Source: JBBQKG01 sp038326655 (lineage in GTDB: Bacteria > Actinomycetota > Thermoleophilia > Solirubrobacterales > JBBDJG01). Taken from it: a stretch of DNA of 64,000 bases. The translations under genes and the position numbers were made by a program. Position 1 is the first letter of the stretch. Each line of letters starts with the position of its first letter. A model generated the notes under the pieces. The model was not told the DNA's origin, made no database searches, and saw nothing but the letters and a program-made list of their open reading frames with translations. Shown one piece after another: positions 25,692 through 34,532 of this stretch. The stretch lies in assembly GCA_038326655.1 (NCBI GenBank), contig JBBQKG010000012.1, positions 15,801 to 79,800 on the forward strand, read 5' to 3'.

Positions 25692-26522
25692 TTGGCCGAG
25701 CTCCGGGTTCTGTGCTGGAACATCTTCCACGGGCGCGACGCGCCACCGGACCCGCGGCTCTTCACGCTGCGGTCGCGCGTCTGGCGGGTGACGGAGCGGA
25801 ACGCGACCCATGTGCAGGTCAACCGCCCGCTGTTCGCAGAGTTCGCCGCGATGATCGCTGACGCCCGCTGGTCGGTGTGCCTGCTCCAGGAATGCCCGCC
25901 CGTCTGGGCGGCGCCGCTCGCGAAGCGCTGCGAGGCCGACTTCCAGGTCGTGCTCACGTCGCGCAACCAGCTCGCGCCGGCGCGCCGGCGGCTGGCGCGG
26001 TGGAACCCGGACTTGATCGCCTCCGGTGAGGGTGGCTCGAACGTGACGCTCGTGCGGCGGCCGTGGACGATCGCGGAGCGGCGCTCGGAGCTGCTCAATC
26101 CGTTCCCGCGACGTGGCCTGCGCGAGCGCCGGCGCATGGGGCTCGCGCTGATCGCCTCCGGCGCCGCGGAGGTGCTGGTCGCAGATCTCCACGCGACCGC
26201 GGGGGACGAGTCTCAGGCGGAGCGGGACGTGCGGCACGGCGCCGAGCAGGCCGTCGCGATGTCGCGCGGGCGGCCACTGCTCTTCGGCGGTGACTTCAAT
26301 CTCCGTCCCTCCCACTCGCCTGTCTTCGCCGAGCTGCAACGGCGCTTCGGGCTGGCTTCGCCGACCGCCCCCGATGCGATCGACCATCTCCTGGTGCGCG
26401 GCCTGCGGGTGGTCGCGTCGCCGCAGCGGTGGCCGGCGGAGCGGCGGGAGCTGCCCGCCGGGCCCGGGAGACACCTCCGGCTGTCCGACCATGCGCCGCT
26501 GGAGGCGGTCTTCGAGACTTGA
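25692..26522 (+). CDS. Endonuclease/exonuclease/phosphatase family protein
   Basis: Metal-dependent phosphoesterase fold, 276 residues. EEP motifs are visible: LRVLCWNIFHGRD (Asn), LQECPP (metal Glu), DLHA, GGDFNLRPSHS (Asp/Asn) and the terminal LSDHAPLEAVF (Asp-His). Substrates in this superfamily range from DNA to phospholipids and phosphoinositides, and sequence alone does not decide. There is no signal peptide. The TTG at 25692 is taken as the start (GGAAAG upstream), because the first strand of the fold follows at once. Confidence 0.8.
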   Translation: MAELRVLCWNIFHGRDAPPDPRLFTLRSRVWRVTERNATHVQVNRPLFAEFAAMIADARWSVCLLQECPPVWAAPLAKRCEADFQVVLTSRNQLAPARRRLARWNPDLIASGEGGSNVTLVRRPWTIAERRSELLNPFPRRGLRERRRMGLALIASGAAEVLVADLHATAGDESQAERDVRHGAEQAVAMSRGRPLLFGGDFNLRPSHSPVFAELQRRFGLASPTAPDAIDHLLVRGLRVVASPQRWPAERRELPAGPGRHLRLSDHAPLEAVFET

Positions 26523-26666
26523 CGCTGCCGGTGCGGTACAACTTGGTCCGGGATGCCAACTGGTCGGAGCTCAGCGCGGGGCAGCGGCTCCTCGGGACCG
26601 AGACGGCCTGAGCGCAATCCCGCACCGGGGAGGGTCGCAGCAGCGCGCGATCGCGTAGTCCGCTCG

Positions 26667-27071
26667 ATGCTGAGCCCGCTCAACGTAGTCTTGATCTCGC
26701 GGCGCAACATCGAGGAGCTCTTCGACGACGCGGTGACGCGCGGGCGCATCACTCGCTCCGACGCGCAAGACATGGTGCAGACCCTCGTCTCGCGCGGAGC
26801 GCGCGCGACCGACGACTTCCTCTCCGACCTCGAGCGCATGCTGGGACGAGGCGGTTCGCTGGAGCTGGAGGCCGAGGAGATCGACGGCGATGCGCACAGC
26901 TCCGCGGCCGCAAACCTCCCGATCGCCGGTTACGACGACCTCTCCGCGGCTCAGGTCCAGGAGCGGCTCGAGGGGCTGACTCCCGCCGAGCTTCGGAAGC
27001 TGCGCGACTACGAGCAGCGCAACGCGAACCGCAAGACCGTGCTCGACCGCATCGAGCGGCGCCTGCGCTAG
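26667..27071 (+). CDS. Phasin-like helical protein
   Basis: About 134 residues. The N-terminal half (ISRRNIEELFDDAVTRGRITRSDAQDMVQ through SDLERMLG) resembles the helical polyhydroxyalkanoate-granule regulator/phasin group. A short acidic linker leads to a C-terminal helical module (LSAAQVQERLEGLTPAEL, RDYEQRNANRKTVLDRIERR), a motif I recall from other actinobacterial proteins. The ATG at 26667 is picked since homology starts there; upstream in-frame sequence to 26553 is Arg/Pro-rich and not protein-like. The 144-bp spacer before it shows nothing. Confidence 0.6.
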   Translation: MLSPLNVVLISRRNIEELFDDAVTRGRITRSDAQDMVQTLVSRGARATDDFLSDLERMLGRGGSLELEAEEIDGDAHSSAAANLPIAGYDDLSAAQVQERLEGLTPAELRKLRDYEQRNANRKTVLDRIERRLR

Positions 27072-27143
27072 CAGCACACGCTTGGCAGAAATCGTCCGGT
27101 AGTTGTCCTTGCTGCCAGGCGGTTTAGCGGCGATGATCTGCGC

Positions 27144-28136
27144 ATGAGTGCCAGACCAGACCGCCGCCGCGTCGTGTTCGTCGCGTTCGACCGCCTTCAG
27201 GCGCTCGACCTGGTCGGGCCTGTCGAGGTCTTCTCGCTCGCCTCGCGCCTGTTCGGCGAGGCGTACTCGATCGAGGTCGTCGCTCCCCGCGAAGCCGAGC
27301 TCTCCACCTCGAGCGGCCTGCGGCTGCTGCCCCACGGCTCGCTCGCGGGCTGCCGCGGCGCGATCGACACACTCATCGTCGTCGGCGGCGAGGGCGTCAC
27401 CGGCGCGCTCGAAGACGAGGCACTCGTGCGCTGGGTCGGTCGTGCGGCCGGCCGTGCGCGCAGGGTCGCCTCCGTCTGCAACGGGGCGTTCGTGCTCGCA
27501 GCCGCGGGGCTGCTGGCGGGCAGGCGCGCGACCACGCACTGGGCAGCCTGCGCTGAGCTGAAGCGACGCCACCCCGATGTCGTGCTGGAGCCCGACGCCA
27601 TCTTCGTCAACGACGGCGACGTGTTCACCTCCGCCGGCGTCACCGCGGGCATGGACCTAAGCCTCGCGCTCGTCGAAGGAGACCTCGGTCGCAAGGCGGC
27701 GCTCGAGGTCGCGCGCTGGCTCGTGCTGTTCCTGAAGCGGCCGGGCGGCCAATCCCAGTTCAGCGCCCAACTCGCCGCGCAGGTCGCAGAGCGAGAGCCC
27801 CTGCGGGACCTCCAGGCGTGGATCGCCGACAACCTCGCCGCGGACCTCTCGGTGCCGGCGCTTGCCGAGCGTGCCTGCATGAGCCCCCGCAACTTCGCGC
27901 GCGCGTTCCGGCGCGAGGTCGGCATGACGCCCGGCACTTATGTCGAGGCGGCGCGCGTCGAAGCGGCGCGCATCGCCCTCGACGGTACGCAGGAGCCGAT
28001 CGACGCAGTCGCGCGCCGCTGCGGATTCGGCACGATCGAGACGATGCGGCGCGCGTTTCACCGTCGCCTGGGAGTCGGCCCCGGCGGCTACCGCGACCAC
28101 TTCCGCGGCCTACTCGAAAATCGTCAGGCCGCCTGA
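27144..28136 (+). CDS. GlxA-family transcriptional regulator (DJ-1/PfpI plus AraC HTH)
   Basis: 330 residues. The N-terminal class-I glutamine-amidotransferase-like domain (1-185) has the strand VVFVAFDRLQALDLVGPVEV and nucleophile-elbow SVCNGAFVLAAAG with Cys, followed by TTHWAAC. The C-terminal AraC domain (225-325) has two helix-turn-helix units (VPALAERACMSPRNFARAF and DAVARRCGFGTIETMRRAFH). The DJ-1 domain probably senses a small ligand. The next gene, 15 bp downstream, is a free-standing DJ-1/PfpI protein, a common pairing of regulator and target enzyme. Confidence 0.88.
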   Translation: MSARPDRRRVVFVAFDRLQALDLVGPVEVFSLASRLFGEAYSIEVVAPREAELSTSSGLRLLPHGSLAGCRGAIDTLIVVGGEGVTGALEDEALVRWVGRAAGRARRVASVCNGAFVLAAAGLLAGRRATTHWAACAELKRRHPDVVLEPDAIFVNDGDVFTSAGVTAGMDLSLALVEGDLGRKAALEVARWLVLFLKRPGGQSQFSAQLAAQVAEREPLRDLQAWIADNLAADLSVPALAERACMSPRNFARAFRREVGMTPGTYVEAARVEAARIALDGTQEPIDAVARRCGFGTIETMRRAFHRRLGVGPGGYRDHFRGLLENRQAA

Positions 28137-28151
28137 CAAAAGGAGACCCGG

Positions 28152-28805
28152 ATGGACATCGCGATACCGATATATGAGGGCTTCACCGCGCTCGACGCGG
28201 TCGGTCCCTATGAAGTGCTCTCGCGGCTGCCGGACGCGCGCGTGCAGTTCATCGCCGCCGAGGCACGCCCATACAAGACCGACAACGGGATGCTGACGAT
28301 CGTCGCCGAACGCCGGCTCGACGAGGTCCCGTCGCCGGAGATCTTCGTCGTGCCCGGAGGCCTCGGCACGCGTGCGCTGCTGGAGGACGAGCAGATGCTC
28401 GGTTGGATCCGGGCCGCGCACGAGACTTCCACCTGGACCACCTCGGTCTGCACCGGATCGCTGCTGCTCGCCGCGGCGGGAGTGCTGGACGGCCTCGAGG
28501 CCACGACGCACTGGCTCGAGCTCGGCCTCCTGGAGCGCCTCGGCGCGCGGCCGACGTCGAAGCGTGTCGTCGAGCAGGGCAAGGTGATCACCGCCGCGGG
28601 CGTCTCGTCAGGGATCGACATGGCGCTGGTGCTGGCAGCCCACGTCGCGGGCGAGCAGTTCGCGCAGGGCATCCAGCTCCTGATCGAGTACGACCCGCAG
28701 CCGCCGTTCGATGCCGGCTCGCCGGACAAGGCGCCCCCCGAGGTCGTGCAGCTGATCGAGACCGCGGCGCGCTCGTATCTCGAGGATGCCACGGCTGCCC
28801 GCTAG
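28152..28805 (+). CDS. DJ-1/PfpI-family protein
   Basis: 217 residues of the same fold as the sensing domain of the upstream regulator. It has IPIYEGFTALDAVGPYEVL, the nucleophile elbow TSVCTGSLLLAAAGVLDG (Cys) and TTHWLELGLLERLG. This subgroup includes isonitrile hydratases, so a hydratase or glyoxalase-like enzyme is likely, but the substrate is unknown. It has a strong AAGGAG ribosome site 9 bp before ATG. Its TAG overlaps the stop of the convergent peptidase gene. Confidence 0.8.
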   Translation: MDIAIPIYEGFTALDAVGPYEVLSRLPDARVQFIAAEARPYKTDNGMLTIVAERRLDEVPSPEIFVVPGGLGTRALLEDEQMLGWIRAAHETSTWTTSVCTGSLLLAAAGVLDGLEATTHWLELGLLERLGARPTSKRVVEQGKVITAAGVSSGIDMALVLAAHVAGEQFAQGIQLLIEYDPQPPFDAGSPDKAPPEVVQLIETAARSYLEDATAAR

Positions 28806-30289
28806 ACCTCTTCGAGCATCACGCGGAAGTCGAGCTGCTCGCCGGTCACCTCGGCGAGCAGCTCGTCGGCGCTCAGCCGCTGCCCCTCGCGCCACAGCGA
28901 CCGCAGGAGGTCGCCGGCCTCCCGCCGGGTGAACCACTCCTCCCCGAAACGATCGCGCAGGATCGCGCGCAGGTGCGTCTCGAACGCCCAGGCGCGCAGG
29001 TAATTCGCCGCGTAGTAGCCCGGATCCACGTCGGAGAGATACGTGACGGCCGGCCATTCGACGCCGACCGCCTCGCCGAGCAGGCGCGCGTAGAGCGGGG
29101 GCATCTCCGACAGCGGCCGAGCGCCCCCGTGGAGGTCGAGCTCGTACCGGAGCTTTGCCGCATACCGGCGCAGGAAGACGAGCTTGCTCGCCCGCGCGAA
29201 GGCGAGATACGCCTCCACGTCGTCGGCGCCCATCACGCTCCGCAGCCATGCCTGCTCTGCGAGCACGTGCTCGAAGAGAAACGCGAACCCCTCCGTGACC
29301 GAGTTGTCGCCGAGGTGGCGGAACTCGAACGGGAGCCCGGCGTCGACGTTCGCGTAGTGCTCCGTGTGCCCGCCCTCGTGGAACAGCGCGGCGAAGTCGT
29401 CGCGTCCGCCCGTGCGCGGGATGACGAGGTAGACCTCGTTGGGCACCTGGACCGGAGAGCAGAACGCACGCGGGCTCTTGCGCGGCCGCTGCTCGGTGTC
29501 GAGCCGGACGTTGGCCTGTGCGTGGAGATCGATGCCCAGGCCTTCGAGCGTGCGCTCGAAGGCCTCCATCAGCCGATCGTCGGGAAAGATCGAATCGAAG
29601 CCGCGTGCGCGAAAGAAGTACGGCAGGTCGGATCGGCGGAAGGAGTCGAATCCGACTCCCGCCTGTGCCCGCAGCTGTGGATCCACCTTCGCCGCGTACG
29701 CCGCGTCGGTCGCCTCCGCGAAGGCGCGCGTCTGGCGCTCGAGCGCCTCCAGGTCGATCGCCTTCAGCTCCTCGCACATCGCCCGGTAGGTCGGCCAGCC
29801 GAGCTCGCCCGCCAGCTCGTGCGAGCGCTCGGTGACCTCCACGTGGAGCGGGTTCAGCTCGGCGTCGAGCACCTCGAGCCGGGCTCCCTCGATGCGGGCG
29901 CGAAGGTCCGCGTCGGGCTCGTTCGCCTGCCAGATCGTGGCCTGGCGGTACGCCTCCCGGCGTCCGTCGACCTCGATCTCGAGCGTCGCCTCGCGCTCCG
30001 CGAGGGCGGTCTCCTGCTCCTTCGTGGCCTCGCCCATGAACCCGCCCACGGCCAGGTCGAGCAGGTACCTCGCGCGGCGCTCCGCGTCCCCCGGGGCGGC
30101 CGCCGCGAGGCGCTCCCGCAGCTCGTCGATCGCGGCGCGCTGGAAGAGCCCGTCGTGGCGCGCGTAGATCGGCTCGATCTCGAGCTCGGCCTTGTGGCCG
30201 GCGAAGTGCAGGTAGTACTCGCGGTCCATCGCGCCGACGAATTCCTCGGCTTCGGCCGCATAGGCTTGGAGATCGAGGGGCAAGGGCAT
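28802..30289 (-). CDS. HEXXH zinc carboxypeptidase (gluzincin, M3/M32-like)
   Basis: 495-residue, mostly alpha-helical cytoplasmic peptidase. The zinc motif is FHEGGHTEHY (HEGGH = HEXXH). The third ligand Glu is probably in DNSVTEGFAFLFEHVL, about 30 residues on, the usual gluzincin spacing. No signal peptide is seen. C-terminal PGYYAANYLRAWAFE resembles oligopeptidases and carboxypeptidases of the M3/M32 group. It is divergent from the RNA methyltransferase gene with 14 bp between starts. Confidence 0.8.
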   Translation of the reverse strand: MPLPLDLQAYAAEAEEFVGAMDREYYLHFAGHKAELEIEPIYARHDGLFQRAAIDELRERLAAAAPGDAERRARYLLDLAVGGFMGEATKEQETALAEREATLEIEVDGRREAYRQATIWQANEPDADLRARIEGARLEVLDAELNPLHVEVTERSHELAGELGWPTYRAMCEELKAIDLEALERQTRAFAEATDAAYAAKVDPQLRAQAGVGFDSFRRSDLPYFFRARGFDSIFPDDRLMEAFERTLEGLGIDLHAQANVRLDTEQRPRKSPRAFCSPVQVPNEVYLVIPRTGGRDDFAALFHEGGHTEHYANVDAGLPFEFRHLGDNSVTEGFAFLFEHVLAEQAWLRSVMGADDVEAYLAFARASKLVFLRRYAAKLRYELDLHGGARPLSEMPPLYARLLGEAVGVEWPAVTYLSDVDPGYYAANYLRAWAFETHLRAILRDRFGEEWFTRREAGDLLRSLWREGQRLSADELLAEVTGEQLDFRVMLEEV

Positions 30290-30303
30290 GCCAGGATACG
30301 CAG

Positions 30304-31719
30304 ATGGCCACCCGTGCCCCAGGGACGCAGCGCCGGGCCGAGCAACCGCGCCGCGGCGAGTTGCTCGAGCTCCGCATCGAGGGCATCGCGCAGGGCGGCG
30401 CCGGCGTCGCGCGCGCGGAGGGCTTCGTCGTGTTCGTCGAGGGCGCGATCCCGGGGGACCGCGTGCGGGCCGAGGTCACGAAGTCCAAGCGCCACTACGC
30501 CCACGCACGCGCGGTCGAGATCCTCGAGCCGGGGCCCGACCGGGTCCCGATCCGCTGTGACCACGCGAGCGGCGAATGTCCGGGGTCGCCGTGGCAGGCG
30601 ATGCGCTACGAGGCCCAGCTAGCACACAAGCAACAGCTGCTCGAGGACGGGCTGCGCCGGCTCGGAGGCCTGGAGGGCTTCGAGGTCGAGCCGTTCATGC
30701 CCGCCGATGACCCGTGGCGCTACCGGAACAAGATGGAGTACTCGTTCGGTGAGGAAGAGCACGACGGCGGGCACGGCCTGCTCGTCTGCGGGTTCCACCT
30801 CAGGGGCCGTTGGAACGAGATCGACGACGTGCGCGACTGCGTGCTGGCCTCGGAGCGCTCCAACGCCGCGCGGAACCTCGTGCGCGACTGGTGCCGCGCC
30901 GAGGGCCTCGACGCCTATGACCGCCGCACAGGGCACGGCTTCCTGCGCAACCTGGTGGTGCGCGAAGGCCGCCGCACCGGGGACCTCCAGGTCCGCATCG
31001 TGACGAGCGAGGGGCAGTTGCGCGCCGACGCGCTGGCGTCCGCCTTGCAGGAGCGGTTTCCGACCGCGGGCGTCCTGTGGAGCCAGATCAGCGGTGTCGC
31101 CGAGGTTTCCCACGGCGGCACCACGGACGTGATCGCCGGTGTCGACCGGATCGAGGAGGAGCTGGCCGGCCTGCGGTTCCGGATCTCTCCCGAGGCCTTT
31201 TTCCAGACCAACACGGAGATGGCCGAGCGGCTCTACGGCCTCGCCTCCGACTATGCCGGCCTGGCTGGCGCAGAGCGTGTCTGGGACCTCTACTGCGGGA
31301 TCGGCACGCTCTCGCTCGTGCTCTCGATTCACGCCGGCGAGGTGTTCGGCGTCGACATCGTCGAGGCCGCGATCGCCGATGCGATCGAGAACGAGAAGCT
31401 GAACGAGATCGACAACGTGCAGTTCTTCGCCGGAGACGTGCGCGAGGCGATCCGCCCGCTCGCGGAGCAGGCGCCGCGGCCCGACCTCGTGGTCGTGGAC
31501 CCACCGCGAGCGGGGCTCTCGCAGAAGGTGGTGCGCCGGCTGGTGGAGCAGCACCCGCGCCGGATTGTCTACGTGTCGTGCAACCCGACCACGCTCGCGC
31601 CCAACGCGCGGCAGATCGTGGACGCCGGCTACCGGCTCGTTAAGGTGCGCGGCGTGGACATGTTCCCCCACACGCCGCACCTCGAGTGCGTCGCCGTGCT
31701 GGAGCGGGTGAGTGGCTGA
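30304..31719 (+). CDS. TrmA/RumA-family RNA m5U methyltransferase
   Basis: 471 residues. An N-terminal TRAM domain (20-75), a Cys-containing segment (Cys85, Cys92), a central RNA-binding region, then a Rossmann SAM domain: FFQTNTEMAERLYG, VWDLYCGIGTLSL, DPPRAGL, and catalytic Cys in VYVSCNPTTLA. The target is probably U1939 or U747 of 23S rRNA, or U54 of tRNA. RlmD-type enzymes hold a [4Fe-4S] cluster with four Cys. Here the third ligand position is Ser95 (CPGS), so the cluster may be altered or missing. The next gene starts inside its last codons. Confidence 0.9.
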   Translation: MATRAPGTQRRAEQPRRGELLELRIEGIAQGGAGVARAEGFVVFVEGAIPGDRVRAEVTKSKRHYAHARAVEILEPGPDRVPIRCDHASGECPGSPWQAMRYEAQLAHKQQLLEDGLRRLGGLEGFEVEPFMPADDPWRYRNKMEYSFGEEEHDGGHGLLVCGFHLRGRWNEIDDVRDCVLASERSNAARNLVRDWCRAEGLDAYDRRTGHGFLRNLVVREGRRTGDLQVRIVTSEGQLRADALASALQERFPTAGVLWSQISGVAEVSHGGTTDVIAGVDRIEEELAGLRFRISPEAFFQTNTEMAERLYGLASDYAGLAGAERVWDLYCGIGTLSLVLSIHAGEVFGVDIVEAAIADAIENEKLNEIDNVQFFAGDVREAIRPLAEQAPRPDLVVVDPPRAGLSQKVVRRLVEQHPRRIVYVSCNPTTLAPNARQIVDAGYRLVKVRGVDMFPHTPHLECVAVLERVSG

Positions 31720-32512
31720 CGGTGGACGGCCCCGCGGACTGGGGGTCGCGGCAGGGCTCGACCCGGAGGTGGCGGCGGAGCTGGCCCGGCGATGTGAGCG
31801 GCTCGGATATGCATCGATGTGGTCGAACGACCATCCGGTCGCAAGCGGGCTCGAGACCGTCGCCTATTTCCACGAGGCGGCGCGGCAGCTCGACGTGGGC
31901 GTCGCCGTGCTGGCGCTCGACCGGCACGCGCCCGACTCGATCGCCGCGAAGGCCGACGAGGAAGGGCTCGACCCGGCGCGTCTGTGGGTCGGCATCGGCG
32001 CCGGGTTCACGAAGCGGCCGCTCGGGGTCGTGCGCAAGGGGATCGCCGAGCTTCGCGAGGTGCTGCCCGCCCCGGCACGCATCGCGGTGGCCGCGATGGG
32101 GCCGAAGATGTGTGCGCTGGCGGGCGCCGAGGCGGACGGCGTGTTTCTCAACTGGATGACGCCCGAGCGGGCCGCATGGGCACGTGAGCGCGTCTACGAG
32201 GGCGCCGCCGAGGCGGGCCGGAAGGTGGTGCCCACGATCTTCGGCTACGTGCGCGTCGCGGTCGGCGACGACGCGGTCGAGCGGCTGCTCAAGGAGGAGT
32301 CGTTCTACCGGCAGCTCCACCAGGGCTACATCCGCCACTTCGAGGAGCTCGGCGCCGAGCCGGGCGCGGTCGGGATCGCCGCGAGCGACCCGGCGTCGGT
32401 GCCGGCGCTGCTTGCGCCCTACGAGGAGGCGACCGATCACGTGGTCGTGCGCGCGCTGGCGAGCGCCGACATCGATGCGCTCACGGGCGTCGCGGAGGCC
32501 GCGGCCCCCTAA
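31712..32512 (+). CDS. LLM-class (luciferase-like) flavin-dependent oxidoreductase
   Basis: 266-residue TIM-barrel enzyme using reduced flavin or F420H2. It has LARRCERLGYASMWSNDHP, VGVAVLALDRHAPDSIAAKA, WVGIGAGF and IAVAAMGPKMCALAGAEADG, typical of the family. It is shorter than the usual 300-350 residues but ends naturally. Substrate unknown. The GTG start overlaps the methyltransferase stop by 8 bp. Confidence 0.8.
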   Translation: MADGGRPRGLGVAAGLDPEVAAELARRCERLGYASMWSNDHPVASGLETVAYFHEAARQLDVGVAVLALDRHAPDSIAAKADEEGLDPARLWVGIGAGFTKRPLGVVRKGIAELREVLPAPARIAVAAMGPKMCALAGAEADGVFLNWMTPERAAWARERVYEGAAEAGRKVVPTIFGYVRVAVGDDAVERLLKEESFYRQLHQGYIRHFEELGAEPGAVGIAASDPASVPALLAPYEEATDHVVVRALASADIDALTGVAEAAAP

Positions 32513-32516
32513 GGGC

Positions 32517-32693
32517 TCAGGTCTCTTCGAGCTCGTCCGCGACCGGCACCTGCTCCGCGGCACAGCGCGCGCACAGGAACGAGTCGTTCGGGCCCTCGAG
32601 TGCGGCCTGGAGCTCCGCCGGCGTGAGCGTCGCCTCGCAGGACTGGCAGCGCTCGTGGAGCGGCTCTACGCCCTCGCGTTCTTCGAGGTCCAT
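32517..32693 (-). CDS. Small zinc-ribbon protein
   Basis: 58 residues with two CxxC knuckles, CQSC (16-19) and CARC (41-44), 21 residues apart, and acidic ends (MDLEEREGVEP, VADELEET). This is a one-zinc ribbon without other domains. Convergent with the LLM gene (4-bp gap) and divergent from the DUF2332 gene. Function unknown; it could be a protein- or nucleic-acid-binding accessory. Confidence 0.6.
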   Translation of the reverse strand: MDLEEREGVEPLHERCQSCEATLTPAELQAALEGPNDSFLCARCAAEQVPVADELEET

Positions 32694-32723
32694 GCGGCGC
32701 AGTGTAGCCCCTAGGATCGGGCC

Positions 32724-33785
32724 GTGAGCGAGGCGCAGGAGACGATCGCCGGCCGGCTCCGCTGGCAGGCCGACTGGTGTGCGCGGCTCGGTTCTCCGCT
32801 GTACGGGGAGGTGCTGGAGGCCGCGGCCGCAGACGTCGCGCGCGGCGGTCCCGCGTGGCGGCTGCTTGCCGGCCGCGAGCAGGAGCCGGCCCGCGGCTTC
32901 CTTGCAGTGCGGCTGCTGGGCGCAGTGCACCGGCTGGTCCTGATGGGCCGTCTGCCGGAGCTCGCGGCGCTCTATCCCTCCGCCGGGGGCACGGTCGACC
33001 TGAAGCTTGCGCCGGCGCTGTTCGTGGAGACGCTCGCGCAGCATGCCGGGGAGGTCGAAGCACACCTCGACCGGCCGGCGCAGACCAACGAGGTCGCGCG
33101 CGCCAAGGGGCTGCTCGGCGGCTTTCTGCTGATCTCCCGGGAGACCGGCCTGCCGCTCGCGCTGCACGAGGTCGGCGCGAGCGCCGGCCTCAACCTCCGC
33201 TTCGACCGGTACCGCTACGACTCCGGTGAGTGGAGCTGGGGCGACCCGCACTCCCCGGTGCGTTTCGAGCACGTGTTTGCAGACGCAACACCGCCGCCCG
33301 GCGTCGGCCTCGAAGTCGCCGCGCGCCGCGGGTGCGACCGCAACCCGCTCGACCCGCGCTCGGAGGAGGACCGCCTGACGCTGATGTCGTTTGTGTGGCC
33401 CGACCAGGCCGGCCGTTTCGAGCTCCTGCGCGCGGCCCTCGACTTCGCGTGTGAAGACGGCTTCGAGGTCGAGCGCGCGAACGCCGCGGATTGGGCCGAA
33501 CGGGTGCTTGCACCGACGCCCACCGGGGTCGCGACCGTGCTCTATCACTCGATCGTCGTGCAGTACCTGAGCGCCGAGGATGCTTCCCGCCTTCACCGCG
33601 CGATCACGGCCGCGGGCGAGCGAGCCACGCCCGAGGCGCCGTTCGCGTGGCTCTTCCTCGAGCCGGGCGAGGAGGAGGCCGACGTACGCCTGACCGTGTG
33701 GCCGGGCGGCGAGCAGCGGCTGCTCGCCCGCGCAGGGTTTCACGGCGGCGCGGTGCGGTGGCTCGTGCCGCGGCCGACCCGGTAG
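32724..33785 (+). CDS. DUF2332 family protein
   Basis: 353 residues matching the DUF2332 family in length and blocks: RLRWQADWCARLGSPLYGEV at the N-terminus, RAKGLLGGFLLISRETGLPL and HEVGASAGLNLRFDRYRY in the middle, and VATVLYHSIVVQYLS near the end. The glycine-rich GASAGLNL segment may be a nucleotide or SAM loop, but no biochemical role is established to my knowledge. GTG start; adjacent genes are unrelated. Confidence 0.85.
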   Translation: MSEAQETIAGRLRWQADWCARLGSPLYGEVLEAAAADVARGGPAWRLLAGREQEPARGFLAVRLLGAVHRLVLMGRLPELAALYPSAGGTVDLKLAPALFVETLAQHAGEVEAHLDRPAQTNEVARAKGLLGGFLLISRETGLPLALHEVGASAGLNLRFDRYRYDSGEWSWGDPHSPVRFEHVFADATPPPGVGLEVAARRGCDRNPLDPRSEEDRLTLMSFVWPDQAGRFELLRAALDFACEDGFEVERANAADWAERVLAPTPTGVATVLYHSIVVQYLSAEDASRLHRAITAAGERATPEAPFAWLFLEPGEEEADVRLTVWPGGEQRLLARAGFHGGAVRWLVPRPTR

Positions 33786-33792
33786 CGGCCCG

Positions 33793-34446
33793 CTAGTACG
33801 GGGGCTGGTCCGCGTACCAGTCGCCGAGCGGCCGGAACGCCTTCCAGAAGGCCTGCTTCGCCTGCTGCTCGTCGAGCGAGGCGTCGATGTCCGTCACGTA
33901 GAGCGCGTCCACCGTGGGCGTGAAGCGCTGGATCTCACCCAGCCGCGCCGCGACCGGGGAGGCGAGTGGCAGCTCGAGCCGGTTCAGCGTCGCAAGCGCC
34001 GGCTCCCCCATCACGACCACGATGCGGGGCTGGACCACCGCCAGCTCTTCCACGACGCGGGCGATGCACTCGTCGGCCGCCTGCTCGACCTCTGCCACGG
34101 GGCACTTGATGCAGAGCGTTCCGTATACCGCGAGGGGGTCGATGCCGAGCCGCTTGAAGCTCTTCATCAGCGCGCTGCCGCTGCGGCCGTAGAACGCGAC
34201 TCCCTCCTCGACCTCGGAGGTGACGGGCGCGAACTTCAGCAGGAAAACGTCGGCCTGGGGATGGCCCGAGCCGAGCACGGGCATGAGGCTGCCGCGCGGG
34301 CAGTAGGGACATTCCTGAAGCTCGTGCGTGAGGCGGTTGAGCTCACGGATCGCGCGCTCCAGGTACTTCTCTCGTATCTCGTCGTCGGTAGCCGGCATCC
34401 GGCCCACCGATTTAGACGACGCTCGGTCTTGTCCTTTGCGCTGCAT
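33793..34446 (-). CDS. Divergent uracil-DNA-glycosylase-superfamily protein
   Basis: About 217 residues with the UDG-superfamily layout. A CPYC pair near residue 48 and two further Cys (CIKC, DEC) match the spacing of the 4Fe-4S cluster of family 4/5 enzymes. The helix PRIVVVMGEPALATLNRL matches the lGxxA segment. However, the catalytic motif A (usually GEaPG) reads LKFAPVTSEVEEG and the C-terminal HPS/HPA motif is absent (YVTDIDAS). It may be a glycosylase relative with changed activity. The ATG at 34446 is used; a TTG lies one codon upstream. Confidence 0.65.
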   Translation of the reverse strand: MQRKGQDRASSKSVGRMPATDDEIREKYLERAIRELNRLTHELQECPYCPRGSLMPVLGSGHPQADVFLLKFAPVTSEVEEGVAFYGRSGSALMKSFKRLGIDPLAVYGTLCIKCPVAEVEQAADECIARVVEELAVVQPRIVVVMGEPALATLNRLELPLASPVAARLGEIQRFTPTVDALYVTDIDASLDEQQAKQAFWKAFRPLGDWYADQPPY

Positions 34447-34532
34447 CAAACGTTGCCCTGCGCACGGCTCATTTCGTTGATTATCGCCAAGCAGGAATGC
34501 CGCCGTGATGGGGTCGGGACTACGATCGGCCC

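Noticed and set aside
28403..30622. 739-codon open frame opposite the HEXXH peptidase
   Set aside because: Covers parts of three real genes in wrong frames; no domain is recognisable.
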